The notes below the pieces were generated by a model. It did not search any database and was not told where the DNA came from. It saw only the letters and a program-made list of their open reading frames with translations. DNA of 64,000 bases from Buchnera aphidicola str. Ak (Acyrthosiphon kondoi) (GTDB lineage: Bacteria; Pseudomonadota; Gammaproteobacteria; Enterobacterales; Enterobacteriaceae). The position numbers were made by a program, and so were the translations under genes. The first letter of the stretch is position 1, and each line of letters opens with the position of its first letter. Location of the stretch: assembly GCF_000225445.1 (NCBI RefSeq), contig NC_017256.1, positions 496,001 through 560,000 of the forward strand, given 5' to 3'. Of this stretch, positions 1 to 10,714 are shown piece after piece.

Positions 1-1
1 T

Positions 2-2047
2 TTTATCTCTAAAAAATTTTCTAAAAAGACAGAAATAATATTCTCTTCTTTTAAAAAAATACTAAATTTATCTAATAGTCGTTTTGAAAATGAAGAAATA
101 CTAGAATTACTAGATGTTCCTGAAATAGCAAATAAATTTAATTTTTTAGAAGAAGAAATAAAAATTTTATATCATTGGGTAGAAGAAGCAAATATTCGAT
201 GGGCCATTGATTCTAGACATAAAGATTATTTATCTTTTCCTGAAAACAAAGAAAATACTTGGTTTTACGGTATAGAAAAATTACTCCTTAGTTATGCAAT
301 GAATGATACGGAAACAATTTGGAATAATATTTTATCATGTAGTTTAATTAATGGTTCTAGAGCAGAATTAATAGGAAAATTAATTATATTTATAAAGGTA
401 CTTAAAAAATGGCAAAATAAATTGTCAAAATCGCAAAATCTTACATATTGGCGTTCATTATCTAAAAACTTAATTAATGATTTCTTTTATTATAATAAAA
501 AAACGGAACAATCTATTCATATGATTCACAGATATTGGATAGAAATGATTGATGATGGTTTATCATCTAACTATTCAAATAAAATCTCGATCAATATACT
601 AAAAAAAAATTTTTTCTATAAATATTATCATACTGATAATCAAATGTTTTTTCCTGGGGTAGTAAATTTTTGTCATCCTGCTTCTATATGTTATATTCCA
701 TTTAAAATAATATGTATTATTGGATTTGATCATCTAAGTATTCCAAAAATTAATCATTTAGATAATTTTAATTTATTAAAAAAATATCCATTAATCGAAG
801 ATATTGATATATATCAAAAATATTGTTACTTATTTATTCAAAGCATATCCTGTGCTGAAAAATATTTTTATATCAGTTATGTTGGATATTCTCTTAAAGA
901 TGAAAGTAAAATATATCCTTCTGTTTTAGTCGATCAATTATTAAATTATATAGCGTTTAATTTTTATCTTATAGGCGATAAAAATTTAACTTTAAAAGAT
1001 AATACTAAAAAATTAATTAAACATCTATGCAAAAAATATAAAAAACAATATTTTTATGAAAAAAAAAATATAAATTATCTTACTAAAGAAAATTTCAATA
1101 AGATATTTAAATATCCAGAAAAAAACATTTATGAAAAAGATCTATTAAATAAAAATAATTTCAACAAAATTAATATAAAAGATTTAATAGATTTCTGGAA
1201 AAATCCAATACGATATTTTTTTAATTTTAGCTTAAACATAAAAATAAATATAAAAAAACAAATACTTAATACAACAGAACCCTTTTTAGTAGATCAATTA
1301 GAAGCTTTTAAAATCAAAAATATTTTGTTAAACAAAATTATAAATAATCAAAATACAATTAAATTATTTCAATATTATATTCTTTCTGGAAAATTACCTT
1401 ATCATTTTTTTGGAAAAATTTTTTGGGATCAAAATATTAAAGAAATAACATTAATTGCAAAAGAAGTCATGAAATATAGAGTTTTAACACACGAAAAAAA
1501 AATTAATTTAAACATAGAAAAATATCAAATTAATGGAATATTATATGAAATACAAAAAATAGGATTACTGCGTTGGAAAATAAATAGAATAAATTATAGT
1601 GATCGTATTTCTTTATGGTTAGAACACTTAATTTACTCGGCATCAGGCGGTGATGGAGAAAGTATAATAATAGGTTATAAAAATCAAAATTGGTCTTTTT
1701 CCTCTTTGAGACCTGATATAGCATATAATTATCTTTTAAAATATATTAAAGGATATATCAAGGGTATAAGACAACCTTTATTATTAACAAAATCAGGTGC
1801 ATCTTGGCTTGATCAAGTCTATGACATAAAAAATAATTCAATCAAAAACGATGATCATACAAAAAGAAAAGGATATAAAAAATTATTAGAAACTTGGATG
1901 GGAAACAGTTATGTTGAAGGAGAAAAAGAAAATTGTTACATTAAAAATATATTTAAAGAATTAAGTACAAACGATATAAAAAAAATTTGCGAAACAGCTA
2001 AAAAATGGTTAACTCCAATATTAAAAAATAAAAAAATAAAGAAATAA
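2..2047 (+). CDS. recC: RecC subunit of exonuclease V (RecBCD), 5' end outside window
   Basis: RecC is the subunit of the RecBCD helicase-nuclease that splits the strands and recognises Chi during double-strand-break repair in the cytoplasm. The reading frame is open from base 2, without a start, and runs 681 codons to the stop, so the methionine at 299 is internal. The residues just before it (IRWAID at about 199, then NTWFYG and LLLSYAMN) match the RecC core. E. coli RecC is about 1,120 residues, so roughly 440 N-terminal residues lie outside the window. The stop is one base before the recB start. In E. coli ptrA separates these two genes; here it is gone. Lysine, asparagine and isoleucine are heavily enriched, as in all proteins here. 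Identification is firm from sequence and from recB/recD next door. Confidence 0.93.
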   Translation, partial: FISKKFSKKTEIIFSSFKKILNLSNSRFENEEILELLDVPEIANKFNFLEEEIKILYHWVEEANIRWAIDSRHKDYLSFPENKENTWFYGIEKLLLSYAMNDTETIWNNILSCSLINGSRAELIGKLIIFIKVLKKWQNKLSKSQNLTYWRSLSKNLINDFFYYNKKTEQSIHMIHRYWIEMIDDGLSSNYSNKISINILKKNFFYKYYHTDNQMFFPGVVNFCHPASICYIPFKIICIIGFDHLSIPKINHLDNFNLLKKYPLIEDIDIYQKYCYLFIQSISCAEKYFYISYVGYSLKDESKIYPSVLVDQLLNYIAFNFYLIGDKNLTLKDNTKKLIKHLCKKYKKQYFYEKKNINYLTKENFNKIFKYPEKNIYEKDLLNKNNFNKINIKDLIDFWKNPIRYFFNFSLNIKINIKKQILNTTEPFLVDQLEAFKIKNILLNKIINNQNTIKLFQYYILSGKLPYHFFGKIFWDQNIKEITLIAKEVMKYRVLTHEKKINLNIEKYQINGILYEIQKIGLLRWKINRINYSDRISLWLEHLIYSASGGDGESIIIGYKNQNWSFSSLRPDIAYNYLLKYIKGYIKGIRQPLLLTKSGASWLDQVYDIKNNSIKNDDHTKRKGYKKLLETWMGNSYVEGEKENCYIKNIFKELSTNDIKKICETAKKWLTPILKNKKIKK

Positions 2048-2048
2048 T

Positions 2049-5000
2049 ATGAATATTACCAATAAAAAAGAAAAACTTAATATATTTAAAATATTTATTA
2101 ATGGAATAAATTTAATAGAAGCTTCTGCAGGAACAGGAAAAACTTTTACGATTGTACTATTATATTTACGTTTATTATTAGGTATAGAAAAAAAAAAAAT
2201 ACACACAAGAAAATTTTTAGTACATGAAATACTAGTAGTAACTTTTACTAATTCAGCAAAAGAAGAATTATATATACGTATTAAAGAGGGTATTGAAAAT
2301 TTATATTTAACTTGTATCAATAAAAAAAATATAAATTTTTCTTTTGATTTTTTTTTAAAAGAAATAAAAGATATCGATGAAGCTATTTATATTTTAAAAA
2401 AAGCACAAAATGATATAAATAACTCTTCTATTTATACAATACATAGTTTTTGTCAACATATATTACAATTACATACCTTACATTTAAATTTTTCTTTTGA
2501 AGATAAAATTATTGAAAATGAAGACCATTTGTATCTACAAGCTACACAAGATTTTTGGAGACGCTCTTTTTACAATTTACCAGAAAATATTATTAATATT
2601 ATTTATAAAGATTATAAAAATCCAGATTCTCTATTAAAAAAAATAAAACCATTTTTTCATATGCAGTCAATAAATTTTAATAAAAAAATTTTAAACAATA
2701 AAAAATTAATTATATATCATCAAAGAAATATACAAAAAATTATTTTTTTTAAAGAAAAATGGTTAATTTATAACCAAATAATACTAAAAGAAATTAATAT
2801 TTTAAAAATAAATAAAAAAATATACAATAATTTTAATCTTTCTAAATGGATTAATAATATTACAATATGGGCAAAATCTGAAACTGAAGATTATACAATA
2901 CCTGTTCAATTAAAATATTTTTCAAAAAAAAATATAAAAAAAAATACAATCAATAATGCTTGTTCAAAGTATATTATTTTTGAAGAAATTGAGAAAATAT
3001 TAAAAGAAAATTTTTCATTAAAAAATATTATTATAATCTATGCTATAAAAAAAATTAATAAATTTTTACTAAAAGAGAAGAAAAAAAAATCATTAATAGG
3101 ATTTAATGATTTATTAAGTATTCTTTTAAAAACTATAAAAAAAGAAAAAAACCTAAGAAACTTAATAAGAAAAAAATATCCAGTAGCATTTATTGATGAA
3201 TTTCAAGATACTGATATTCAACAATATAAAATATTTAATCTTTTATATAAAAAAAGCGAAAAAACGGCATTATTTCTTATCGGTGACCCAAAACAAGCAA
3301 TATATAGTTTTAGAGGTGCTGATATTTTTTCTTATTTATATGCAAAATCTAAAATAAAAAAATACTATTATCTTGATACTAATTGGCGTTCTTCAATAAA
3401 TATGTGTAGAAGTGTTAACTTTTTATTTTCTCAATATAGCAATCCATTTATTCTTAAAGATATTCCATTTATACCTATAAAACCTTCTTCTGAAAATTCA
3501 CATATGAATTTTACAATTAATGGGATCTCTCAAATTCCGATGACTTTTTTTTTTCAAGAAAAAAAAGAAGTAGATATGGAAGATTACCAGGTTTGGATTT
3601 CAAAACAGTGCGCTAATGAAATTAGTTGTTGGTTAAATTACGCAAACAAAGGACAAGCTAAAATTACAATTAAAAATAGAGAAAAAAATCTCACAGCTAG
3701 CGATATTGCTATATTAGTTAGAAACAAAAAAGAAGCTGGTTATATTCAAAAAGAGCTAGAAACACTTAAGATAAGTTCAATATATTCATCTAATAAAAAT
3801 AGTGTATTTCAAACTTTTGATGCTCAAGAATTACTATTAATACTAGAATCTATTTTAGAACCCGACAATGAACAATCTTTAAGAAAATCAATTTCTACAC
3901 ATATTTTCCAAAAATTATTAGATATAGTGAAAAAAAAATCAATAAAAAAAAGTTTATATTTTATAATGGAAAAATTATATGAATATTATGATATATGGGA
4001 AAAGGTAGGTATTTTCCATATGATTAAAGCTATAATATTAGAATATCAAATAAATTCTAATGCTATAGAAATAAATCAGAATTATATAAAAAATTTAAAT
4101 TTTCTACATATAGCAGAATTATTACAAGAACAATTTCAATTTCTTTATAAAAAAACATCTTTAATTCGTTGGTTTCAAAAAAAGATTTTACAAAAAACAC
4201 AGCCTTTATATAATGAATATATTAGATATATTAATGAATCTCAATCAGTTAAAATTATTACTATACATAAATCAAAAGGATTAGAATATCCGATAGTTTG
4301 GATACCTTTTGGAATAGATTTTAAAAAATCAACATTATCTATTTATCATAATCAAAAAAACTTCAAAATTTTTTTTGATATAATGCAAAGTAATGAAAAT
4401 ATAAAAATGGCAGATAAAGAAAGATTAGCAGAAGATATACGGTTTTTATATGTTGCACTTACAAGATCAATTCTGCATTGTAGTATCGGAATAGCATGTT
4501 TAACAAAAAAAATAAAAAAAAATACAAATAATAATAGTGCTGTTCATAAAAGTGGTTTAGGATATACTATACAGTGTGGAAAGCCTATGAATTATGAAAA
4601 TTTATTTAATCAATTAAAAAAATTAAGTACAAATAATCTTATAGAAGTAAAAAATAATATAGATAATTTTAAATTATTCATACCTGAACAAACAATATAT
4701 TTAATACGTCAAAATAATTATTTAAATGAAAATATTAAAAATATTTGGAATATAACAAGCTTTACTCAATTAAATAAAGAAAACCAATTATTAACAAAAA
4801 GAAATGAAGAAAAAATCATCTCAAAAGATTTTTCAATAAAAATTATAAAAAAAAACAATAAATCTTTAACAATACATAATTTTCCGAAAGGAAAAAATAC
4901 TGGTTTGATGATTCATTATATATTAAAACATCTAAATGTCTTAAATAAGAAAAATTATAATTGGTTTTCTGAAATTTTAGAAAAATATAACATTTCTCTA

Positions 5001-5570
5001 AAATGGACTTCTGTATTAATTTCTTGGGTAAAAAATATCATCAATACTCCATTCTATAAAAAAAATATTATTTTATCAGAAATAAATGAAAAAAAATGTA
5101 TAAAAGAATTAGAATTTTTTTTTCCTATAAAAAATATACTATATAGCACAGAATTAAACAAAATTATTCAGTCTATAGATCCTATATCTACTATCTCTCC
5201 AAAATTATTATTCAATCCAGTAAAAGGAATATTAAAAGGATTTATTGATTTAGTTTTTATTTGGGAAAAAAAATATTATATATTAGATTATAAATCCAAT
5301 TGGTTGGGAAAAAATAATAGTTTTTATTCTAACATGTATATAAAAAAAGAAATCATTAAAAAAAGATATGATTTGCAATATCAAATATATACTATAGCCA
5401 TACATAAATATTTACAAAAAAAAATAAAAAAATACAATTATAAAGACAATTTTGGAGGTATTTTTTATATTTTTTTACGTGCTATGGATCATAATAAAAA
5501 AAATAATGGAATTTTTTATACTATTCCAGATTATTCACTAATAGAAAAAACAATACACTTAATTTCGTAA
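2049..5570 (+). CDS. recB: RecB subunit of exonuclease V (helicase-nuclease)
   Basis: RecB is the 3'-5' helicase and sole nuclease of RecBCD. The 1,173 residues compare with about 1,180 in E. coli. The UvrD-like helicase motifs are intact: Walker A with ASAGTGKT at 25-32, DEFQDTD near 383, GDPKQAIYSFRGAD near 412, and the late motif KSKGLEYPIVW. In the C-terminal nuclease domain LDYKSNW places the catalytic Asp at 1080 and Lys at 1082, the same numbers as I recall for E. coli, so nuclease activity is probably kept. The ATG lies one base after the recC stop, and recD follows after 6 bases, so the three are a tight operon with likely translational coupling. Retention of RecBCD in a genome with little other recombination machinery is typical of Buchnera. 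Confidence 0.95.
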   Translation: MNITNKKEKLNIFKIFINGINLIEASAGTGKTFTIVLLYLRLLLGIEKKKIHTRKFLVHEILVVTFTNSAKEELYIRIKEGIENLYLTCINKKNINFSFDFFLKEIKDIDEAIYILKKAQNDINNSSIYTIHSFCQHILQLHTLHLNFSFEDKIIENEDHLYLQATQDFWRRSFYNLPENIINIIYKDYKNPDSLLKKIKPFFHMQSINFNKKILNNKKLIIYHQRNIQKIIFFKEKWLIYNQIILKEINILKINKKIYNNFNLSKWINNITIWAKSETEDYTIPVQLKYFSKKNIKKNTINNACSKYIIFEEIEKILKENFSLKNIIIIYAIKKINKFLLKEKKKKSLIGFNDLLSILLKTIKKEKNLRNLIRKKYPVAFIDEFQDTDIQQYKIFNLLYKKSEKTALFLIGDPKQAIYSFRGADIFSYLYAKSKIKKYYYLDTNWRSSINMCRSVNFLFSQYSNPFILKDIPFIPIKPSSENSHMNFTINGISQIPMTFFFQEKKEVDMEDYQVWISKQCANEISCWLNYANKGQAKITIKNREKNLTASDIAILVRNKKEAGYIQKELETLKISSIYSSNKNSVFQTFDAQELLLILESILEPDNEQSLRKSISTHIFQKLLDIVKKKSIKKSLYFIMEKLYEYYDIWEKVGIFHMIKAIILEYQINSNAIEINQNYIKNLNFLHIAELLQEQFQFLYKKTSLIRWFQKKILQKTQPLYNEYIRYINESQSVKIITIHKSKGLEYPIVWIPFGIDFKKSTLSIYHNQKNFKIFFDIMQSNENIKMADKERLAEDIRFLYVALTRSILHCSIGIACLTKKIKKNTNNNSAVHKSGLGYTIQCGKPMNYENLFNQLKKLSTNNLIEVKNNIDNFKLFIPEQTIYLIRQNNYLNENIKNIWNITSFTQLNKENQLLTKRNEEKIISKDFSIKIIKKNNKSLTIHNFPKGKNTGLMIHYILKHLNVLNKKNYNWFSEILEKYNISLKWTSVLISWVKNIINTPFYKKNIILSEINEKKCIKELEFFFPIKNILYSTELNKIIQSIDPISTISPKLLFNPVKGILKGFIDLVFIWEKKYYILDYKSNWLGKNNSFYSNMYIKKEIIKKRYDLQYQIYTIAIHKYLQKKIKKYNYKDNFGGIFYIFLRAMDHNKKNNGIFYTIPDYSLIEKTIHLIS

Positions 5571-5576
5571 AAAAAT

Positions 5577-7373
5577 ATGATTATATTATTAAAAAAAGCT
5601 GTAAAATTAAAGATTATACGTCCAATTGATTTTTATTTTTCTCAGTTTGTAGCCCAAAAGAACACCATTGTTATGTTAGTTGCTGCTTGTGTAAGTTATG
5701 AAAACAATAAAGGACACATTTTTCTACCAATTAAATATTTTGAAAAAAATTGTTTTTTTTCAAGTTCGAATGAAAATTTTATAAAAAAAATATTAATAAT
5801 TCTTAAAAAAAAAATAAATTGGTCTGTTGAGTTATTGAAACACGCATCTATTAGTAACGGATCTATCCCTACACCTTTAGTCTTATACGAGAAAAAAATA
5901 TACCTGTATAAAATGTGGAAATCTGAAAATAATATTTTTAACCATTTGTATATAAAAAACAAAAAAAATAAAATTAATTTCATAAAATGTTCTAAAATAT
6001 TAGATAATTTATTTTCTGATAAAACTATTAATTTTCAAAAAATAGCAGTAGCGCTAACTTTAATAAATTCTATAACTTTTATTCTTGGTGGTCCTGGAAC
6101 CGGAAAAACAACTACTATATTAAAAATAATCATTGCATTAATTAAAAGTTCAAAAACAGAGATTAAAATTCAATTATCTGCACCAACAGGGAAAGCAACG
6201 ACACGTTTAAATCAAATAATAAACAATAATATTTTTGATCTTTATTTATCTGAAAAAGAAAAACGTTCACTTCCATCAAGAGCTACAACTATACATCAAC
6301 TATTAGGAATTCAAAAAATATCACAAAATAGCTTTTTTAATAAAAATAATTTATTAAATTTAGATGTTTTAATTATTGATGAAATCTCAATGGTAGATAT
6401 TTTAATGATGGAAAAAATATTATTTTCAGTTTCAAAATATACTAAATTAATTTTTATAGGAGATCACAATCAATTATGCCCAATAGAATCAGGTTCGATT
6501 CTAAGAAAAATTTGTAATTACAACTATAATAGATATAGTTTGAAAACTATAATGAATATTGAAAAACTTACGCAGTATAAACTATTAAAAAAAATAAATA
6601 AAAAAACAACAACATTTATCAGTAATAGTATATGTATTTTAAAAAAAAACTATAGATTTGAAAAAAATTCAGGAATTTATTTTTTATCAAATGCTATTTG
6701 TCATAAAAAAACAAAAATTATTGAAAGTCTATTTAATAATTTAATAGAAAATGTTTTTTTTTACGAAACGAATTCTATTCAAAAATATAAAAAAATGATT
6801 ACAAGAATAGTTTCAAACTATCAATTTTTTTGGGAAAAAATATATAAAAAAGCAACAATCAAAGAAATTATAGAATCTTTTCAAGATTATCAAGTGTTAT
6901 GTGTATTACATGATGGTTTATTTGGTGTAAATATTTTAAATAAAAAGTTAGAAGAAAATATGTATCAAAAAAATATGATTAAATATTTCTATATTAATGG
7001 AGAACAATGGTATGTAGGAAAACCCGTAATGATTACTGATAATAACAAATATTTAGATGTGTTTAATGGAAATATAGGCATTACAAATATTAATAAAAAC
7101 GGTGTTTTACAAGTATCTTTCTTGAAAGAAAACAATATAATTAATAACATTCCTGTAAAAATTTTAAGAAATTATAAAACTGCTTGGGCTATTACTGTTC
7201 ATAAAGCACAAGGTTCAGAATTTATGCATACAGCTTTAATATTACCAGATTTTAATTCACATGTTTTAAATAAAGATATTTTATATACTGGTATAACAAG
7301 ATCTCGAAAAATATTGAGTATTTTTTCAGATAAAGAAATATTTATAAAAACTGCTTTAAAAAATACAGATTAA
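5577..7373 (+). CDS. recD: RecD subunit of exonuclease V (5'-3' helicase)
   Basis: RecD is the fast 5'-3' helicase (SF1B) of RecBCD. The protein is 598 residues against about 608 in E. coli. Walker A is GGPGTGKTTT at 171-180, followed by APTGKA, the Walker B form IIDEISMVD, GDHNQL, and the C-terminal VHKAQGSEF and YTGITRS motifs of motifs V-VI. The N-terminal interface domain is present but weakly conserved. The ATG is 6 bases after recB. The gene is convergent with argA, the same arrangement as the E. coli recD-argA junction except that argA is inverted here. No defect is visible. Confidence 0.94.
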   Translation: MIILLKKAVKLKIIRPIDFYFSQFVAQKNTIVMLVAACVSYENNKGHIFLPIKYFEKNCFFSSSNENFIKKILIILKKKINWSVELLKHASISNGSIPTPLVLYEKKIYLYKMWKSENNIFNHLYIKNKKNKINFIKCSKILDNLFSDKTINFQKIAVALTLINSITFILGGPGTGKTTTILKIIIALIKSSKTEIKIQLSAPTGKATTRLNQIINNNIFDLYLSEKEKRSLPSRATTIHQLLGIQKISQNSFFNKNNLLNLDVLIIDEISMVDILMMEKILFSVSKYTKLIFIGDHNQLCPIESGSILRKICNYNYNRYSLKTIMNIEKLTQYKLLKKINKKTTTFISNSICILKKNYRFEKNSGIYFLSNAICHKKTKIIESLFNNLIENVFFYETNSIQKYKKMITRIVSNYQFFWEKIYKKATIKEIIESFQDYQVLCVLHDGLFGVNILNKKLEENMYQKNMIKYFYINGEQWYVGKPVMITDNNKYLDVFNGNIGITNINKNGVLQVSFLKENNIINNIPVKILRNYKTAWAITVHKAQGSEFMHTALILPDFNSHVLNKDILYTGITRSRKILSIFSDKEIFIKTALKNTD

Positions 7374-7420
7374 AAATAGTTTTATGGTAATAATTTATTT
7401 TATAAAATATTTATAGATAT

Positions 7421-8749
7421 TTAAATTACATCAATCATCAAAATTTTTGAACCGCGCTGATAATTGTACATTTTCTTTTTACTTTCAGGTAACATTTCAA
7501 TGTCGACTAAGACAAAACCTCTTTCTTGAAACCAATGAATACTCTGGGTTGTTAATACAAAAATCTTTTTTAAATACATTTCTTTAGCATGTATTTTGAT
7601 TGTTTTTAATAGTAAATCACCACGAGAAGAATTTCGATAATCAGGATGAACAGCTAGACACGCCATTTCTCCTATTTTTTCTTTTAAAAAAGGATATAGC
7701 GCTACGCAAGCAATAGTTAAATTATCGTGTTCAATAATAGTAAATTTATCTACTTCTATTTCTAATTGCTCTCTTGATCTACGAACTAAAATACCCTTAT
7801 TTTCTAAAGGACGAATTAATTCCAGTATCCCTCCGATATCATTAATACTGGCTCGTCTTATTTTTTCCGCTGATTCCATAACCATCTGAGTACCAATACC
7901 ATCACGAGAAAATAATTCTTGCAATAGTGCTCCGCTCTTATGATAGCTAATTAAATGACTACGATTAACACCACTTTTACAAGTTTTTATTGCTCCTCTT
8001 AAAAAACGAACTGTTGGAGAAATATAATCACCTGTTCTTTCTAACTTTATAATTGTATTTCTTATATCATTAGGTAACAATTCGGAAATAATTTTACCTT
8101 TACAATTTATAACACCTTGATTACTACAAAAACCTATCATTTTTTCTGCTTTTAGTTTGATACTCACTTGAGTTGCTATTTCTTCAGAAGTCAAATTAAA
8201 ACTTTCGCCTGTCACTGAAACAGCAACTGGACCAATCAAAACTATAGCTCCATTTTTTAATTGACAATCAATCGCATTTTTATCAATTCTTCTGATTCGA
8301 CCGCTATGACAATAGTCTATACCATCATCTACTCCTAATGGTTGAGCAATAATGAAATTACCACTCACTACATTAATATTTGCTCCTTGCAGAGGAGTAT
8401 TAGTTAAACTCATTGACAAACGTGCTGTAATGTCAAGTTGCAATCTGCCTGCTGCTTGTTTTACTTGTTCTAAAGATTCTAAATCAGTAATACGTATATA
8501 TTTATGGTAAATAATTTTAATATTTTTTTCTGTTAGACTAGCATTAATTTGCGGACAAGCACCGTACACAACTACTAAACGAATACCTAAACTATGTAAT
8601 AAACCTATATCGTTAATAATACCGGAAAAATTTCCATATTTAATAGCTTCACCGCCTAACATTATCACAAATGTTTTACCCCGATGAGCATTAATGTAAG
8701 GAACGCTGTGACGAAAACCCTGAACTAATTCAGTATTACGTTCTTTCAT
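7421..8749 (-). CDS. argA: N-acetylglutamate synthase
   Basis: ArgA makes N-acetylglutamate from acetyl-CoA and glutamate, the first step of arginine synthesis. The 442 residues match the family length (443 in E. coli). Residues about 10-280 form the amino-acid-kinase-like domain ([13 protein letters not shown] near 27; [10 protein letters not shown]). Residues about 290-442 form the GNAT acetyltransferase domain, with [19 protein letters not shown] as the acetyl-CoA-binding segment. The ATG is preceded by GAGGA, and a small TTGCA/TGCAA inverted repeat sits just upstream of that Shine-Dalgarno site. I see no convincing pair of ARG boxes, so repressor control may be lost. Arginine supply to the insect host is the expected reason for retention. 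Confidence 0.95.
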   Translation of the reverse strand: MKERNTELVQGFRHSVPYINAHRGKTFVIMLGGEAIKYGNFSGIINDIGLLHSLGIRLVVVYGACPQINASLTEKNIKIIYHKYIRITDLESLEQVKQAAGRLQLDITARLSMSLTNTPLQGANINVVSGNFIIAQPLGVDDGIDYCHSGRIRRIDKNAIDCQLKNGAIVLIGPVAVSVTGESFNLTSEEIATQVSIKLKAEKMIGFCSNQGVINCKGKIISELLPNDIRNTIIKLERTGDYISPTVRFLRGAIKTCKSGVNRSHLISYHKSGALLQELFSRDGIGTQMVMESAEKIRRASINDIGGILELIRPLENKGILVRRSREQLEIEVDKFTIIEHDNLTIACVALYPFLKEKIGEMACLAVHPDYRNSSRGDLLLKTIKIHAKEMYLKKIFVLTTQSIHWFQERGFVLVDIEMLPESKKKMYNYQRGSKILMIDVI

Positions 8750-8899
8750 AACAATCCTCTTGCATTTTTACTGCAACCTATATATTATTTTTTATTAATA
8801 TAATTTTTCTTATCTCGGACAAGATTAAGATGTTAGAAAGTTTTTTTGAAAAAAATGGGGTTAAATTAAATTTTTTAGTGTAATTTTATTATAATTTAT

Positions 8900-8976
<77 letters not shown>

Positions 8977-9084
8977 TCTGTATTAAAATATATTATACAC
9001 TTTTATAAAAAAATTGCAATAATTTTTATGTATTAAATAATTATTTAAAATAATCTCACAAATCAATAAAATTTAACATAAAAA

Positions 9085-10155
9085 ATGAAAAAAATAACAA
9101 TAATACTCTTTATTTTATTCCTTTCGCCTATAACATCATATGCACATATACTCATTAATCAAGGACAACAATACGAAAAAAAACTAATACAAAATTTCAC
9201 AAAAACAAAAAAAATAAATATTTCAAAAAAAATAACTAATTCACAATTACTTCTGATACAAATAGAAAAAATAAAAAAATCTTCTCCATCTTTATATTTA
9301 AAAAATAAATCTCTTTACCAGAAAATTGAAAATTGGTTAAAAAATAACTCTAATATTAATGAAATAAATCAATTTGGAATTGATTTATTTCAAATGAAAG
9401 GAACAGATAACTATGGCAATGTTAAAATAAGTGGATATTATACTCCGATAGTACAAGCCAGTAAAATTAAAACAGATAACTTTAAATATCCAATATATTC
9501 TATGCCTTATCATCTGAATAAAAATGAACCTTTACCAAAAAGAAAAGATATATATAATGGAATTTTAGATAAAAAATATATTTTAGCTTATAGTAATTCT
9601 TTAATAGATAATTTCATTATGGAGATTCAAGGAAGTGGATTTATAGATTATGGAAATAATAAAAAATTAATTTTTTTCAGTTATGCAGGGAAAAATGGAT
9701 GGCCCTATAAAGCAATTGGACAAATTTTAATAAATCGTGGTGACATACAAAAAAAAAATATGTCGATGCAATCCATTAAGAACTGGTTTAAAAAACACAC
9801 TAAAAAAGAAATACAAGATTTATTAGAAGAAAATGAATCTTTTGTATTCTTTAAAGAAACAGAAAAAAAAGAAGTATTTGGTGCAAGTAGAGTTCCATTA
9901 ATAGCGCAAACATCAGTAGCAGCAGATAATTCTATAATAAAAAAAGGAAGCGTGATTTTATTAAAAATGCCATTGCTTGATCAAAATGGTTTATTTATAA
10001 ATAAATATGAAATGCGTCTAGTAATTGCACTAGATGTAGGAGGTGCAATCAAAGGTCAACATTTTGATATTTACCAAGGAATCGGCAAAAAAGCTGCTAT
10101 ATTAGCAGGTTTTTATAATCACTACGGATATGCTTGGGTTTTAAACAATAAATAA
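9085..10155 (+). CDS. mltA: Membrane-bound lytic murein transglycosylase A, lipobox lost
   Basis: MltA cleaves the beta-1,4 bond in peptidoglycan to give 1,6-anhydromuropeptides. The 356 residues cover the family length. The C-terminal catalytic segment [20 protein letters not shown] (near 312-331) contains the conserved Asp, and YGYAWVL closes the domain as in E. coli. The N-terminus is a hydrophobic signal sequence ([15 protein letters not shown], then TSYA) but has no Cys in the lipobox position. The E. coli enzyme is an outer-membrane lipoprotein, so here it is more likely a soluble periplasmic or signal-anchored enzyme; this is inference. The gene lies between tRNA-fMet and ribE. Confidence 0.92.
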   Translation: MKKITIILFILFLSPITSYAHILINQGQQYEKKLIQNFTKTKKINISKKITNSQLLLIQIEKIKKSSPSLYLKNKSLYQKIENWLKNNSNINEINQFGIDLFQMKGTDNYGNVKISGYYTPIVQASKIKTDNFKYPIYSMPYHLNKNEPLPKRKDIYNGILDKKYILAYSNSLIDNFIMEIQGSGFIDYGNNKKLIFFSYAGKNGWPYKAIGQILINRGDIQKKNMSMQSIKNWFKKHTKKEIQDLLEENESFVFFKETEKKEVFGASRVPLIAQTSVAADNSIIKKGSVILLKMPLLDQNGLFINKYEMRLVIALDVGGAIKGQHFDIYQGIGKKAAILAGFYNHYGYAWVLNNK

Positions 10156-10188
10156 TTAACTATCTTGATTTTAATAATGAGTAAAAAT

Positions 10189-10665
10189 ATGAATATAATT
10201 CAATCAGGAATTAGAGCTAAAAACGCATCTATTGCTATAATCATTGCTCGATTTAATCAGTTTATCAACAATAATTTATTATTAGGAGCATTAGATACTT
10301 TACAAAGAATAGGAGAAGTCAATAAAGAAAATATTCTAAAGGTATATGTGCCAGGAACATACGAAATACCGACTGTTGCAAGTCATATCGCACATTCTGG
10401 TAAATATGATGCTATCATTGCTATAGGAACAATTATAAAAGGAAATACTGATCATTTTAAATATATTGCTAGTGATACTAGCAGTAGTCTTTCTAGAATT
10501 AGTACTCAATATTTTTTACCCATCACATTAGGCATATTAACAACAAAAAATATTGAGCAATCTATTGAAAGATCTGGAACAAAAATGGGGAATAAAGGTT
10601 CTGAAGCTGCTTTAGCTGCATTAGAAATGATTAATATTATGAAAAATTTAAAAAAAGTATTATAA
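10189..10665 (+). CDS. ribE: 6,7-dimethyl-8-ribityllumazine synthase
   Basis: Lumazine synthase condenses 5-amino-6-ribitylaminouracil with dihydroxybutanone phosphate in the penultimate step of riboflavin synthesis and forms a 60-subunit shell in many bacteria. The 158 residues show ARFN near 22, the VPGTYEIP motif and AIGTIIKG, then the conserved DHFKYIA helix and ERSGTKMGNKGSEAA near the C-terminus. I chose the ATG at 10189 (MNIIQ) because E. coli starts MNII. An in-frame ATG at 10177 and a TTG at 10165 would add 4 or 8 residues; GAG at 10179 serves better as a ribosome site for 10189. The gene is sometimes named ribH. Confidence 0.93.
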   Translation: MNIIQSGIRAKNASIAIIIARFNQFINNNLLLGALDTLQRIGEVNKENILKVYVPGTYEIPTVASHIAHSGKYDAIIAIGTIIKGNTDHFKYIASDTSSSLSRISTQYFLPITLGILTTKNIEQSIERSGTKMGNKGSEAALAALEMINIMKNLKKVL

Positions 10666-10714
10666 TATTAAATATTTTTTATTCAATATCTATTTTGAAA
10701 TTTAACTATAAATA

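Noticed and set aside
1530..2320. Antisense open frames over recC and recB
   Set aside because: Low-complexity shadows of AT-rich coding DNA without ribosome sites or similarity.
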